Origin: a virus
Direction: 5' to 3' (one strand)
DNA: 61,254 nt
IMG/VR virus record: IMGVR_UViG_3300023440_000007
Coordinates: 1-61,254 of that record
This document shows, piece by piece, positions 46,413 through 55,519 of the stretch (position 1 is its first letter; each line of letters starts with the position of its first letter). The notes under the pieces were generated by a model. The model had not been told where the DNA came from and searched no databases. It saw nothing but the letters and a program-made list of their open reading frames with translations. The position numbers and the translations under genes were made by a program.

Positions 46413-46665
46413 AGCTCTAGAGAAAGCAGACGAGTCCTATGGAGATAGCTGGAAGAAGCGTGGGGGTATTGGGGCATACATGGTCTCAATACGGAAGATT
46501 GATAGGATCGAAAATCAAGTAGAGAAATTCAATTACGATATATTCAAGGCTGGAATAAAAGAGATAGAGGGAAATATACAGGATGGTATTCTAGACGACA
46601 TAAGAGATTATCGTAGGTATCTCTTTCTGATAGAGGCTGAAATAATCAGACTTAGCAAGAAATGA
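46360..46665 (+). CDS. Widespread small phage protein (DESYGDSWKKRGG)
   Basis: 101 aa, GTG start preceded by GGAGGAGGGATC. ADESYGDSWKKRGGIGAYMV, KIDRIENQVEKFNYDIFKAG and ILDDIRDYRRYLFLIEAEII form a pattern I know from many phage genomes, without a known function. Often near nucleotide-metabolism genes, as here. Confidence 0.75.
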   Translation: MQKEFKQIIERLAKQDVEALEKADESYGDSWKKRGGIGAYMVSIRKIDRIENQVEKFNYDIFKAGIKEIEGNIQDGILDDIRDYRRYLFLIEAEIIRLSKK

Positions 46666-49193
46666 GCCTAGCTATAGTAAAGGAGAAGTTCAAGAGGTCA
46701 ACAAAGCCTGAAATGATCAGGCTTTGTAATCGGTACGGCTGCGCGCTATGTCCTCTAGACAACGCTAAAGTAAACAGCCCGAAGATGGAGCCTTCCGGGG
46801 CTGAGTACCCGGTAGTATACTTCCTAGCGGAAGCCCCAGGAAGAATAGAAGATGATAGAGGAGAGCCTTTGATTGGACCTTCTGGGCAACTGCTCAGGAG
46901 GGTCATTCCCAATAGATATAAGGACAAAGTGAGGTTCAACAACTGTGTTAGAACCCGCCCACCTAATAATAGGACGCCTACCTATATAGAAATAGAGTGT
47001 TGTCGTAAAAGCATTGAAGAGGACATTGAAGAATCCAAGCCCAAGGCCATAATAGGTTTGGGCAATATCCCGCTTAAATGGATGACAGGACAGTCAGGCA
47101 TATCTGCCTGGCGTGGAAGGATAATGCCTGTGAAGGTAGGAAGCCACGAGTGTTGGTTCCTGCCCACTTTTCATCCTGCTCTTATACTCAGGAGAGGAAC
47201 AGAGATTTATGGAGAAGAAACTCAAGAATATAGGATCTTTAAGAAAGACATAAGAAGCCTCTTTAGAGAAATAGAGGCTATGCCGGATGCGCATGTATTT
47301 CCTCGTGAAGACATAGAAAACAATGTTCAATTACTGGGCATAGATAGAGATGCAGCAGAGGTCAATAAGACCATCCGCTTAATGGAAGAATTAGCAAGTT
47401 CAGGACTTATAGCCATAGACCTGGAGACTACTTGCTTACGGCCATACGACGAGAATGCGAAGATTCTTTCTATATCCATGTGCGATGATAGGAGAGCTAT
47501 CGCATTCCCAATAGACCACAGCGAGAGTGCATTTGATAGAAAGTCAAAAGAAAAGATCTGGAATAAGTTCGTTGAAATCATACTGGATAGGTCAGTACAG
47601 AAGATAGTCCACAATTCTACATTCGAGTATGAATGGCTAATAGAATTCATAGGAAGAGATGTAGCTAAGCAAGAACCTTGGCACGATACTTTGGCTCAAG
47701 CATATGTTTTAGATGCTAGGAAAGGAGTCTTAAGCCTTGAGTGTTTGACGATCCAGTATTACGGATTCAATTTGAAATCTTACTCTGATGTAAATGTAAA
47801 GAAACTCAGTAAAGAGCCTCTAAATAAAGTTCTTCTGTATAATGCTCTTGATTCCAAATTTGAATATATGTTGTTTCAAGACCAGATGAGGAAGATAGAG
47901 ATTGAGAACCTGAAAGATGTATATTATGAGCAGATAAGAAGAAATAGAACGGTATCTTTAACACAAGCAAAAGGACTTCTTATTGATAAGAAGCAGAATA
48001 AGAATCTTGCTAGGAAGTATGCCTTAAAGATAAAGAACGTTTTGGATAAAATACATTCGTATGAAGAAGTGAAAATGTATAAACAGAACAGTGAAGATGG
48101 GGAATTCAACATTGGATCTCCTAACCAACTCGGACTGTTATTAGACAGATATTTTGGCATACCTATAGGAAAGACAGATAAAGGCAATTACTCAACCGGA
48201 AAAGACATATTAGAAGAATTGGATATTCCAATAGCGAAGGATGCTGTTCTTTACAGAAACTTGAAGAAGATGCACTCCACGTACATAGTGGAGTTCTCTG
48301 AGAATGGAAAATATTATTGGCCAGATGGGAGGCTGCACCCCAAGTTCAATACTGCCCATGTAGTCACTAGAAGGTTTTCCAGCTCAGAGCCTAATGGGCA
48401 GAACTTCCCAAAAACAGAAAATAAGGAGATCAGAAGACAGATAATCCCAGAGGAGGGATGCTTGCTTCTGAGCTGTGACTATGGTCAGATGGAGATATGC
48501 GTCGTTGCTATCCTTTCTAGGGATACCAAGCTAAGGAGAGCAATAAAGGAAAGACATGATATCCATATGGAATGGAGTCAGAGAATCGCCTATGCTAGAC
48601 CTAGTCTCATTGGAGGCAAGAAATTCATAAAAGACAAAGATGAGATGAAGAAGTTCAGGAGCAAGGTGAAGAATGGATTCGTGTTTCCCCTGTTATATGG
48701 GAGCTCAACCAATAAGGTCGGAATCGCTATGGGTTTGGAGGGGAGTATTCTATACAAGCTCGTGGACGCGTTCTGGCATCAAATGCCTGGAGTCAAGAGA
48801 TGGCATAAGATCATAAGAGAAACATACAAAGAGTATGGATATTTGGAAGCTCCTACTGGATTTAGGTTTAGGGAGCCTTTGGATGTGACAAAGCTTATAA
48901 ACTATCCTGTACAATGTACCGCTTCAGAAATAGTCGTTAATTCTATGAACAGAATTTCTGAGTACAGTATTAGTAAGGACAAAGAGTATTTTCAGCCAAT
49001 ACTTAACATACACGACGATTTGACTTTCTCAATACCAGAGAAGTCATTTGATGAAGATGCTGAAACAATCATCAAATTCATGCTGAATCCAGATTTTGAC
49101 TTTATTTCTGTGCCTCTTTCTGTAGAAGCTTCCTATGGAAAGAATTGGTGTGACATGGAAGACATAGGAGTGTTTTTCTCTGATGAATTCTAG
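46662..49193 (+). CDS. Uracil-DNA glycosylase / DNA polymerase I fusion
   Basis: 843 aa. Residues 1-200: family 4-type UDG with a Cys pair (NRYGCALCPL), FLAEAPGRIEDDRGEPLIGP and PTFHPALILR. About 240-420: 3'-5' exonuclease with AIDLETTCLRP. About 430-843: family A polymerase with motif A SCDYGQMEICVVAIL, motif B RSKVKNGFVFPLLYGSS and motif C NIHDDLTFSI. The UDG part could remove uracil left by altered dUMP metabolism during synthesis. ATGA-like overlaps on both sides. Confidence 0.9.
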   Translation: MSLAIVKEKFKRSTKPEMIRLCNRYGCALCPLDNAKVNSPKMEPSGAEYPVVYFLAEAPGRIEDDRGEPLIGPSGQLLRRVIPNRYKDKVRFNNCVRTRPPNNRTPTYIEIECCRKSIEEDIEESKPKAIIGLGNIPLKWMTGQSGISAWRGRIMPVKVGSHECWFLPTFHPALILRRGTEIYGEETQEYRIFKKDIRSLFREIEAMPDAHVFPREDIENNVQLLGIDRDAAEVNKTIRLMEELASSGLIAIDLETTCLRPYDENAKILSISMCDDRRAIAFPIDHSESAFDRKSKEKIWNKFVEIILDRSVQKIVHNSTFEYEWLIEFIGRDVAKQEPWHDTLAQAYVLDARKGVLSLECLTIQYYGFNLKSYSDVNVKKLSKEPLNKVLLYNALDSKFEYMLFQDQMRKIEIENLKDVYYEQIRRNRTVSLTQAKGLLIDKKQNKNLARKYALKIKNVLDKIHSYEEVKMYKQNSEDGEFNIGSPNQLGLLLDRYFGIPIGKTDKGNYSTGKDILEELDIPIAKDAVLYRNLKKMHSTYIVEFSENGKYYWPDGRLHPKFNTAHVVTRRFSSSEPNGQNFPKTENKEIRRQIIPEEGCLLLSCDYGQMEICVVAILSRDTKLRRAIKERHDIHMEWSQRIAYARPSLIGGKKFIKDKDEMKKFRSKVKNGFVFPLLYGSSTNKVGIAMGLEGSILYKLVDAFWHQMPGVKRWHKIIRETYKEYGYLEAPTGFRFREPLDVTKLINYPVQCTASEIVVNSMNRISEYSISKDKEYFQPILNIHDDLTFSIPEKSFDEDAETIIKFMLNPDFDFISVPLSVEASYGKNWCDMEDIGVFFSDEF

Positions 49194-49713
49194 CGATCCT
49201 CTGATAGAAAGAGCGAAAGAAAAGCTTCTGATAGATAAGTACAATCTTGACGATGCTTTACAGGAGCATCCATCTCTGTATTGGGACATATGCGAAGAGT
49301 ACATTCAGGCTGTATCCAAAAGAGATGAGGCATACGAGAACATAAAGACCGTATCTGCCGATCTCAATGTCTCCATAAGACAGATGTTTGAGTCTGAAGG
49401 TAAGAAATGCACTGAAGCTATGATCACAAATGCGGTATTGTCTGCTAAGCCTTACAAAGAAGCTGTAGAGAAACATCTTTCTTTGAAAGAGGAAGCAGCT
49501 AAACTGGGAGCGCTTAAGGACTCGTTTGAGCAGCGCAGCTATGTCCTAAAATCTCTGGTTGAGCTGTATATAGCAGGATACTTTACGAAGGAGACATACT
49601 TCTCTAAGCCTAAGAGGGAAGAAAAGAGCAGCAAGCAGATGCTTGCTGAAGACCTTCGAGCAAAGCTTATAGAGAAGCGTAGGAACAGAGCCTCTAACAG
49701 AACCTCGAAATAG
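49183..49713 (+). CDS. Hypothetical recombination-associated protein
   Basis: 176 aa, helical and charged: LDDALQEHPSLYWDICEEYI, KLGALKDSFEQRSYVLKSLV, and a basic tail (AKLIEKRRNRASNRTSK). It sits between the polymerase and the single-strand binding protein, a place where phages keep helical mediator-type proteins. No direct assignment. Confidence 0.72.
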   Translation: MNSSDPLIERAKEKLLIDKYNLDDALQEHPSLYWDICEEYIQAVSKRDEAYENIKTVSADLNVSIRQMFESEGKKCTEAMITNAVLSAKPYKEAVEKHLSLKEEAAKLGALKDSFEQRSYVLKSLVELYIAGYFTKETYFSKPKREEKSSKQMLAEDLRAKLIEKRRNRASNRTSK

Positions 49714-49724
49714 GGAAAAGAGCT

Positions 49725-50672
49725 ATGGAACGCAGGAAGAAAGTGTCTAGCAGACATGGACCTAAACACCCTACATTCAAGTATCGCAAAAGGGACATCT
49801 CGGTAGTCAAGAAGAGGGCGACCCAGAAGGGATACACGACTACGAGGATGCTCAAAGATGAGTTTGAGTATTTTGTCCCTACTGAAGGAGACTTTAGGAT
49901 AAGAATCCTGCCTCCTTCCTCTAAGCTCCCTGAGCCTTACTATGGCTACGATATCTATATCCACTATGGAGTTGGCGTAGACGAGGGTAATTACATTTGT
50001 CCTAAAAAGACGTTCAACGACAAGTGTCCCATTTGTGAAGAAAGAGACAGCATGGTCTCAAAGGACCCTGACTATGCTGCGAAACTCGACTCTAAGAAAA
50101 GGGTAGCTGTATGGATCATAGATAGGGACAAAGAGAAGGAAGGTCCCCTCATGTGGTTCATGCCTTGGACTGTAGATAGAGACATCGCTCAGATCTCTCA
50201 GGACAAGTACACTGGTGAAGTCTATTACATAGACGATCCTGAAGAGGGATATGATGTCATGTTCTCTAAAGAGGGTTCCGGGTTAAGGACAAAGTATACC
50301 GGGATCATGATCGCCAGGAAGAGCTCTCCCATCCATGACGATCCAGACGTAATGGATTCCTGGCTGGAATTTGTAGAGGTGAATCCCATAAATGAGTGTC
50401 TGGTAGTTTACAGCTACGACGAGCTCAAAGACATCTTCTGTGGAGCTTCTCCTGCTAAACAGGAAGTATATGAAGATGATGAAGACGAAGATGAAGAGTA
50501 CGAAGAAGAGGAAGAAAGTGATCTCAAGAAATATGTAACGAGTAGGAGGGAAAGACTTGATGTAGATGATGAGGAAGACGAGGATGAAGAGCCTTCTCCC
50601 TGGGATGATGAGGAAGAAGAGGAAGAAAGGCGTTCCATTTCCAAGCGCATTAGGAGGGCTAGGAGCAGATAA
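49725..50672 (+). CDS. gp32-like single-stranded DNA-binding protein
   Basis: 315 aa. Core FRIRILPPSSKLPEPYYGYD and a zinc-binding CPKKTFNDKCPICEERDSM (about 86-104), as in T4 gp32-type proteins, then VAVWIIDRDKEKEGPLMWFM. About 60 residues of Asp/Glu-rich tail follow, the usual partner-recruiting segment. The tail ends with an unusual strongly basic RRSISKRIRRARSR. Confidence 0.8.
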   Translation: MERRKKVSSRHGPKHPTFKYRKRDISVVKKRATQKGYTTTRMLKDEFEYFVPTEGDFRIRILPPSSKLPEPYYGYDIYIHYGVGVDEGNYICPKKTFNDKCPICEERDSMVSKDPDYAAKLDSKKRVAVWIIDRDKEKEGPLMWFMPWTVDRDIAQISQDKYTGEVYYIDDPEEGYDVMFSKEGSGLRTKYTGIMIARKSSPIHDDPDVMDSWLEFVEVNPINECLVVYSYDELKDIFCGASPAKQEVYEDDEDEDEEYEEEEESDLKKYVTSRRERLDVDDEEDEDEEPSPWDDEEEEEERRSISKRIRRARSR

Positions 50673-51697
50673 TGAAAAGACCAGACCTTTCTAACTATAG
50701 AAAAGAGTCTGAAAGAGCTGGGAACTACTTCCTAAAGAAAACGTCTTCCCACAGATTTGTTTCCTCTGGGTGCGTCCTCCTAGACTGTGTTCTAGGAGGA
50801 GGCTTCCCTATAGGAAGGATAGTCAACATCGTAGGTGACAAAGCTGTAGGAAAGACTTTATTGGCCATAGAAGCCATAGCCAATTTCCATAGAGAGTACC
50901 CACAAGGCAAGATATGGTATAGGGAGACAGAAGCAGCATTTGATACAGAATATGCGAGGATGCTAGGTCTGCCAGTGGAAGATGTTGATTTTGGTGATCA
51001 TAAGTTCTTCACTGTAGAAGACATCTTCGATGACATCAGACAATGCATAAAGTCTATAGAAAAAGAAAATGTCGGTATCTATATCCTTGATTCTTTAGAT
51101 GCCCTTTCGGATAAAGCTGAACTAGAAAGGGACATGGACCAAGGGACTTATGGAGCTACCAAAGCAAAAAAGATGTCAGAGCTGTTCAGGAGGGTATCCC
51201 AACTTCTAGAAGACAGCAATATCCTCTTGATAATCATATCCCAAGTCAGAGATAAGATAGGGGTAATGTTTGGCGAGAAGCATACAAGGTCTGGAGGTAG
51301 AGCCTTAGACTTCTATGCTAGCCAGATCTTGTATCTTTCTCAGCTGAAAAAGATCTCTAAGACTGTCAATAAGATAAAGAGGCCGGTAGGAGTATATGTC
51401 TCTGCGCTTTGTAAGAAGAATAAGATAGGAATGCCGTATAGATCTTGTGAGTTTCCAATCATATTCTCTTTTGGCATTGACAACCTTGCAGCCTGCACAG
51501 AGTGGCTAAAGAGCGTGGATAGACTAGAGGAAGCAGGTCTAGGTGAAGTTAATATATCCTCTCTGTCTTGCAGGAGCAAGGGCATATCTGTAGACACGTA
51601 TTTCAAATACGACAAGAAAGTCAGACAGATTGTACCGAAGGTATGGAAAGAACTAGAACAAGAGTTCATGCCTACCTTCGGTAAGTATGATGGCTAA
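50672..51697 (+). CDS. RecA/UvsX-type recombinase
   Basis: 341 aa. Walker A VGDKAVGKTLL (about 54-64), YRETEAAFDTEYA, Walker B VGIYILDSLDALSD and the loop IISQVRDKIGVMFGEKHTRS then GGRALDFYAS. Catalyses strand exchange in recombination-dependent replication. Overlaps the SSB stop and the nuclease start. Confidence 0.9.
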   Translation: MKRPDLSNYRKESERAGNYFLKKTSSHRFVSSGCVLLDCVLGGGFPIGRIVNIVGDKAVGKTLLAIEAIANFHREYPQGKIWYRETEAAFDTEYARMLGLPVEDVDFGDHKFFTVEDIFDDIRQCIKSIEKENVGIYILDSLDALSDKAELERDMDQGTYGATKAKKMSELFRRVSQLLEDSNILLIIISQVRDKIGVMFGEKHTRSGGRALDFYASQILYLSQLKKISKTVNKIKRPVGVYVSALCKKNKIGMPYRSCEFPIIFSFGIDNLAACTEWLKSVDRLEEAGLGEVNISSLSCRSKGISVDTYFKYDKKVRQIVPKVWKELEQEFMPTFGKYDG

Positions 51698-52235
51698 GCC
51701 TGGATACAGTAATGCTAAGGGAGGCAATTTTGAAAGAAGAGTCTCTAAAGACCTTTCACTCCTGATCTCAAAAGGCAGTAAGAAAGATCTATTCTGGAGG
51801 TCTCCATCCTCTGGAGGCAGAGCGACTATAGCAATAAGGATAGGAGACAGCGCTGATAGGATTTCAGGTGACGTTATAGCCTTATCTGAAGAGGGGAGAA
51901 TCCTAACCGAACACTTCTTAATTGAATGTAAGGCATATAAGGATGTTCAATTCGATTCTTTCATCATAAAAAGCACTGGACTTCTACAAGGGTTTTGGGA
52001 AAAGACATGTATACAAGCAAAGAGCATAGATAAGCATCCTCTTCTAATAGTCAAAGAGAACTTTGTAAAGCCATACATTCTTTTATGGGATTCCAGCGTG
52101 AGATTCTTGCAAAGGGTTGGTCCTATATGTCTAATAGCTAGGAAATATGTATCCAAGACTGACTATGAGAGCAGTATTATTTCTATTATAGACTATGAGA
52201 AATTTGTGAACTATAAAGATGCTGATAACTTCTGA
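51687..52235 (+). CDS. PD-(D/E)XK-type nuclease (possible Holliday junction resolvase)
   Basis: 182 aa. GGNFERRVSKDLSLLI (the leading Glu), FWRSPSSGGRATIAI, SGDVIAL (the metal-binding Asp) and FLIECKAYKDVQF (E-x-K) form a PD-(D/E)XK active site. Lies between RecA and the SbcCD pair, consistent with junction resolution or repair. Confidence 0.72.
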   Translation: MMAKPGYSNAKGGNFERRVSKDLSLLISKGSKKDLFWRSPSSGGRATIAIRIGDSADRISGDVIALSEEGRILTEHFLIECKAYKDVQFDSFIIKSTGLLQGFWEKTCIQAKSIDKHPLLIVKENFVKPYILLWDSSVRFLQRVGPICLIARKYVSKTDYESSIISIIDYEKFVNYKDADNF

Positions 52236-53223
52236 TCTACACTTGACCAGCAATGAGAATGATTCCTACAGGTTAGGGATCCTCTTATGGCTCGCACAAA
52301 AGGCCAAGGATCTTGACGTGAATACCGTCTTCATACTTGGAGACCTTACCGATAAGAAGGATAATCACCCTTCTTCATTGGTGAATAGGATAGTATCTGA
52401 CTTGAAGACGATAGCGAATAGAGTCGAGAATGTGGTCATATTGAAAGGGAACCACGACTATATAGATCCGGAAAACCCATTCTTCAAGTTCTTATCCAAT
52501 ATTGATAAGATTTCGTTCATAGTCAGTCCTTCCATCATGACCATAGGAAGGAAGAAAATACTGCTCCTTCCTCATAGCCAAAATCCATACAAGGAATGGG
52601 GCACTATAGACATGTCCGGATTTGACCTGATCCTCATGCATCAAACTATAAAAGGAGCTATAGCATCTAACGGCATGAGGATGGACGGGTATCGACAAGA
52701 CCTTTTCTCAAGAGCAAATTGTAGGATCATATCTGGAGATATCCATGTTCCCCAAGTCTTGGGAAGAATAGAATATGTAGGATCTCCATATAGGATAAAA
52801 TTTGGAGATAATTTCACCCCAAGACTCATTCATATAGATCATAGAGACTTCACTTCTACAGATTTGTATTTTCCATGTCTTTCAAAACATGTAATAGAGA
52901 TATCCTCCCCAGAGGAGCTTGAATCTATAGACTTCCTAAATAAGGGAGATCAAGTGAAGATACGAATGTTCCTAGGTAGACATGATTATCATAAGTGGCC
53001 TGAATACAGAGACAGGGTAAGGAGGTACTGTGGCTCAATCGGTATGTCAACGTGTTCTATAGAACTTGTTTCAGACGCAAACATGATAGAGGGAGAGACC
53101 CCTTCTGAGGAGGACCTTACTAAAAAGCAGGATGATGAGGTCCTGGTAGCCTACTGTGAATACAAAAACGTTCCTGATTTCTATGTCAGAAGGGGACTAG
53201 AGATTATAGGGGATGGAGAATGA
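52219..53223 (+). CDS. SbcD/Mre11-like exonuclease subunit (gp47-like)
   Basis: 334 aa. Calcineurin-type metallophosphoesterase motifs in order: ITSDLHL (D-x-H), FILGDLTDKK (G-D-x-x-D), ILKGNHDYIDP (G-N-H-D), ILMHQTIKGA and SGDIHVPQVL (G-D-x-H). Forms a nuclease complex with the SbcC-like ATPase encoded 4 nt overlapping downstream. Confidence 0.88.
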   Translation: MLITSDLHLTSNENDSYRLGILLWLAQKAKDLDVNTVFILGDLTDKKDNHPSSLVNRIVSDLKTIANRVENVVILKGNHDYIDPENPFFKFLSNIDKISFIVSPSIMTIGRKKILLLPHSQNPYKEWGTIDMSGFDLILMHQTIKGAIASNGMRMDGYRQDLFSRANCRIISGDIHVPQVLGRIEYVGSPYRIKFGDNFTPRLIHIDHRDFTSTDLYFPCLSKHVIEISSPEELESIDFLNKGDQVKIRMFLGRHDYHKWPEYRDRVRRYCGSIGMSTCSIELVSDANMIEGETPSEEDLTKKQDDEVLVAYCEYKNVPDFYVRRGLEIIGDGE

Positions 53224-55067
53224 ACATAGATTCTGTGGTCCTTACAAATTTCAGGTCATTTTTGGGTAGACACTCTCTGAACTTCAATAGATTCAGTCAT
53301 GGAGTCAATTTCGTTTTTGGAGAAAACAAACAGGAAGAAGGATTAGGAGCTAACGGGGCAGGCAAGTCTTCTCTGTTCGAAGCTATATATTGGTGTCTGT
53401 ACGGTAAGACGACTCGTAACGTTAGAGGCGCAAATGTGCTCGCCAGATCGTCGTCAGATCCGTGTAGCGTACTTGTGCGCTTAGGCATAGGCGGTAAGCA
53501 ATACGAGATCGAGCGGAGATTAAAACCAAACAGACTTACCATAAATGGCGAACAGGTTACTCAAGCTGATGTAGAACAGCTGATAAACCTTACACCCGAA
53601 GAGTTTCAGAGCTGCATCCTAATAGGACAGTTCTCAAGCATGTTCTTCGACATGCAGCCAGCACAAAGACTGCAGATATTTTCGAACATTCTTGATCTAG
53701 AAAAGTGGTCAAAATATGGCAAGAAAGCAGCAGAACTGTGTCGCATACGCTATGAACAACTTTCTGACTTAGAAGTTAAGTACTCTACGCACTGCTCATT
53801 ATTGCGTAGAGAGGAATCTCTGTACGAGGAAAATATTGAGAAGTCTAAGAATTTTGAAAAGGAGAGGGATAGAAGAATTAAGGACTGTGAAGCTAGGATA
53901 GAGAATATCCTATCTTCCATAAAGGAATTTGAGAGCTCAAACTCCAAAGCTCACAATAAGATAAAGAAGACCAAGATAAAGCTGCGGAAATACGAAGCTG
54001 AAATAGAAGACATACTTTCTATAAAAGAAGAGCTGGAAAGAGAAAGAAGTGTTATGAGAGATGAGGCTTCTAGACTCGAAGCTGAGATATCCGCTGAAGA
54101 GAGAGCTATACAGGATCTAGATTCCATTGGATCTAGGTGTCCAATATGTTTCAATGAGATAACAGAGAGCCACAAGAATACTGAAATCAAAAATAGGGAA
54201 GAGATCATAGAGAGACTCTCTGAAAAATTCGATAAGCTAGTGCAACCTTACGAAGAGATAAAAGCAGCTATATCGGAAGCGGATGAAAGGATAAGACAGC
54301 TTTCTGAATTGATAGCGGAGTGTAAGAGCACAATACCCGTCCTTGAGAATTCGATAAAATCGAACGATAAGACTATAGATCAATACAAATCTCTGATAGA
54401 ACAAGCTGCATCAGAGAAGACATGCGTAGAGAACATGATGAATTTATACGAAGAAGAGTCAAAGAAGAACATGGAAACCATATCTTCACTGAAGTCTAAG
54501 ATAGAAAGACTTTCTAGAAAGAAGAAGCTATGCGAGAAAGATATGGAGGCATATGAGTTCTGGTCTAAAGAATTCAGTAAAGTCAGGCTCATGATAATAG
54601 AAAATGCTGTATCTCATCTAACTCTTGAGACAAACAGCATATTGGGACAATTGGGAATGGGAGATTGGTCCATAAAATTCGACATAGCTAGAGAGACAAA
54701 ATCCGGCTCTATCAGTTCTGGATTCCATCTAATGGTCACTCCTCCTGGAAATAGGGATCCCATCCCTATAGAGTGCTTCTCTGGAGGAGAAGTCCAGAGA
54801 CTCAGAATGGCTACTACCTTCGGGCTAGCTAACCTTATACAGAACAGCAAGGGCATCAATACCAATATCGAGATATACGATGAACCTTCTCAACACTTGT
54901 CTGAAGAAGGAATCACGGACCTAGTAGAGTTCTTAAGCTATAGAGCTAGGTCTCAAAGAAAACAGATATGGTTCATAGACCATAGAACGGTCAATTTTGG
55001 TGACTTCACTTCTGTTATCACTGTGATAAAAGACAACAACGGTTCTAGGATCAGTAGAGTTGCATGA
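53220..55067 (+). CDS. SbcC/Rad50-like ATPase (gp46-like)
   Basis: 615 aa. NFRSFLGRH start, Walker A GANGAGKSSLFEAIYWCLYG (about 42-61), a coiled coil, zinc hook CPICFNE (about 304-310), a second coiled coil, ABC signature CFSGGEVQRLRMA, and Walker B IEIYDEPSQHL. Partner of the SbcD-like protein in end processing. Confidence 0.9.
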   Translation: MNIDSVVLTNFRSFLGRHSLNFNRFSHGVNFVFGENKQEEGLGANGAGKSSLFEAIYWCLYGKTTRNVRGANVLARSSSDPCSVLVRLGIGGKQYEIERRLKPNRLTINGEQVTQADVEQLINLTPEEFQSCILIGQFSSMFFDMQPAQRLQIFSNILDLEKWSKYGKKAAELCRIRYEQLSDLEVKYSTHCSLLRREESLYEENIEKSKNFEKERDRRIKDCEARIENILSSIKEFESSNSKAHNKIKKTKIKLRKYEAEIEDILSIKEELERERSVMRDEASRLEAEISAEERAIQDLDSIGSRCPICFNEITESHKNTEIKNREEIIERLSEKFDKLVQPYEEIKAAISEADERIRQLSELIAECKSTIPVLENSIKSNDKTIDQYKSLIEQAASEKTCVENMMNLYEEESKKNMETISSLKSKIERLSRKKKLCEKDMEAYEFWSKEFSKVRLMIIENAVSHLTLETNSILGQLGMGDWSIKFDIARETKSGSISSGFHLMVTPPGNRDPIPIECFSGGEVQRLRMATTFGLANLIQNSKGINTNIEIYDEPSQHLSEEGITDLVEFLSYRARSQRKQIWFIDHRTVNFGDFTSVITVIKDNNGSRISRVA

Positions 55068-55519
55068 AAAGAAACTGTGTAATTTTTGATCTAGACGGTA
55101 CTATGTCCAATGACAAGTGGCGCAGACAATTTGCCTATGATGGGGATTTTGACAAATACTTCTCTGGGATAATATATGATCCTCCAGTAGAAATGGTATG
55201 CAGACTGTATAGGAGGATGCATGATATCTGTCCCATCTTCATTTTGACTGGAAGACCAGATAAGTGTCTTAATGACACTCTATACTGGTTCAAGATAAAT
55301 AACATAGAGCTTCCCGATGCATTCATGTTTAGACTGAAAGGGGAAAGATCGAAGACTTCTGTAGTAAAGAGCAGGATGCTTAAAACAGTACAGACTAAAT
55401 ATGATCCTCTATTTGCAGTAGAAGATAATGAAGATGTGATAAACATGTATAGAAGTTATGGGATAAATTGTATTATTCCAGAAGACGTTCTAAAGATTGA
55501 TAATGGAGATTGCCATTAG
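55064..55519 (+). CDS. HAD-type phosphatase (polynucleotide kinase 3'-phosphatase-like)
   Basis: 151 aa. CVIFDLDGTMSNDKWRRQF (motif I D-x-D), FILTGRPDKC (motif II), KTSVVKSRML and FAVEDNEDVINMY (motif IV). Matches stand-alone phosphatase domains related to the T4 PseT 3'-phosphatase. ATGA overlap with SbcC. Confidence 0.8.
   Translation: MKRNCVIFDLDGTMSNDKWRRQFAYDGDFDKYFSGIIYDPPVEMVCRLYRRMHDICPIFILTGRPDKCLNDTLYWFKINNIELPDAFMFRLKGERSKTSVVKSRMLKTVQTKYDPLFAVEDNEDVINMYRSYGINCIIPEDVLKIDNGDCH

Noticed and set aside
55135-55446. Leftward frame inside the HAD phosphatase gene
   Set aside because: Shadow of the real gene; no ribosome site and no motif.
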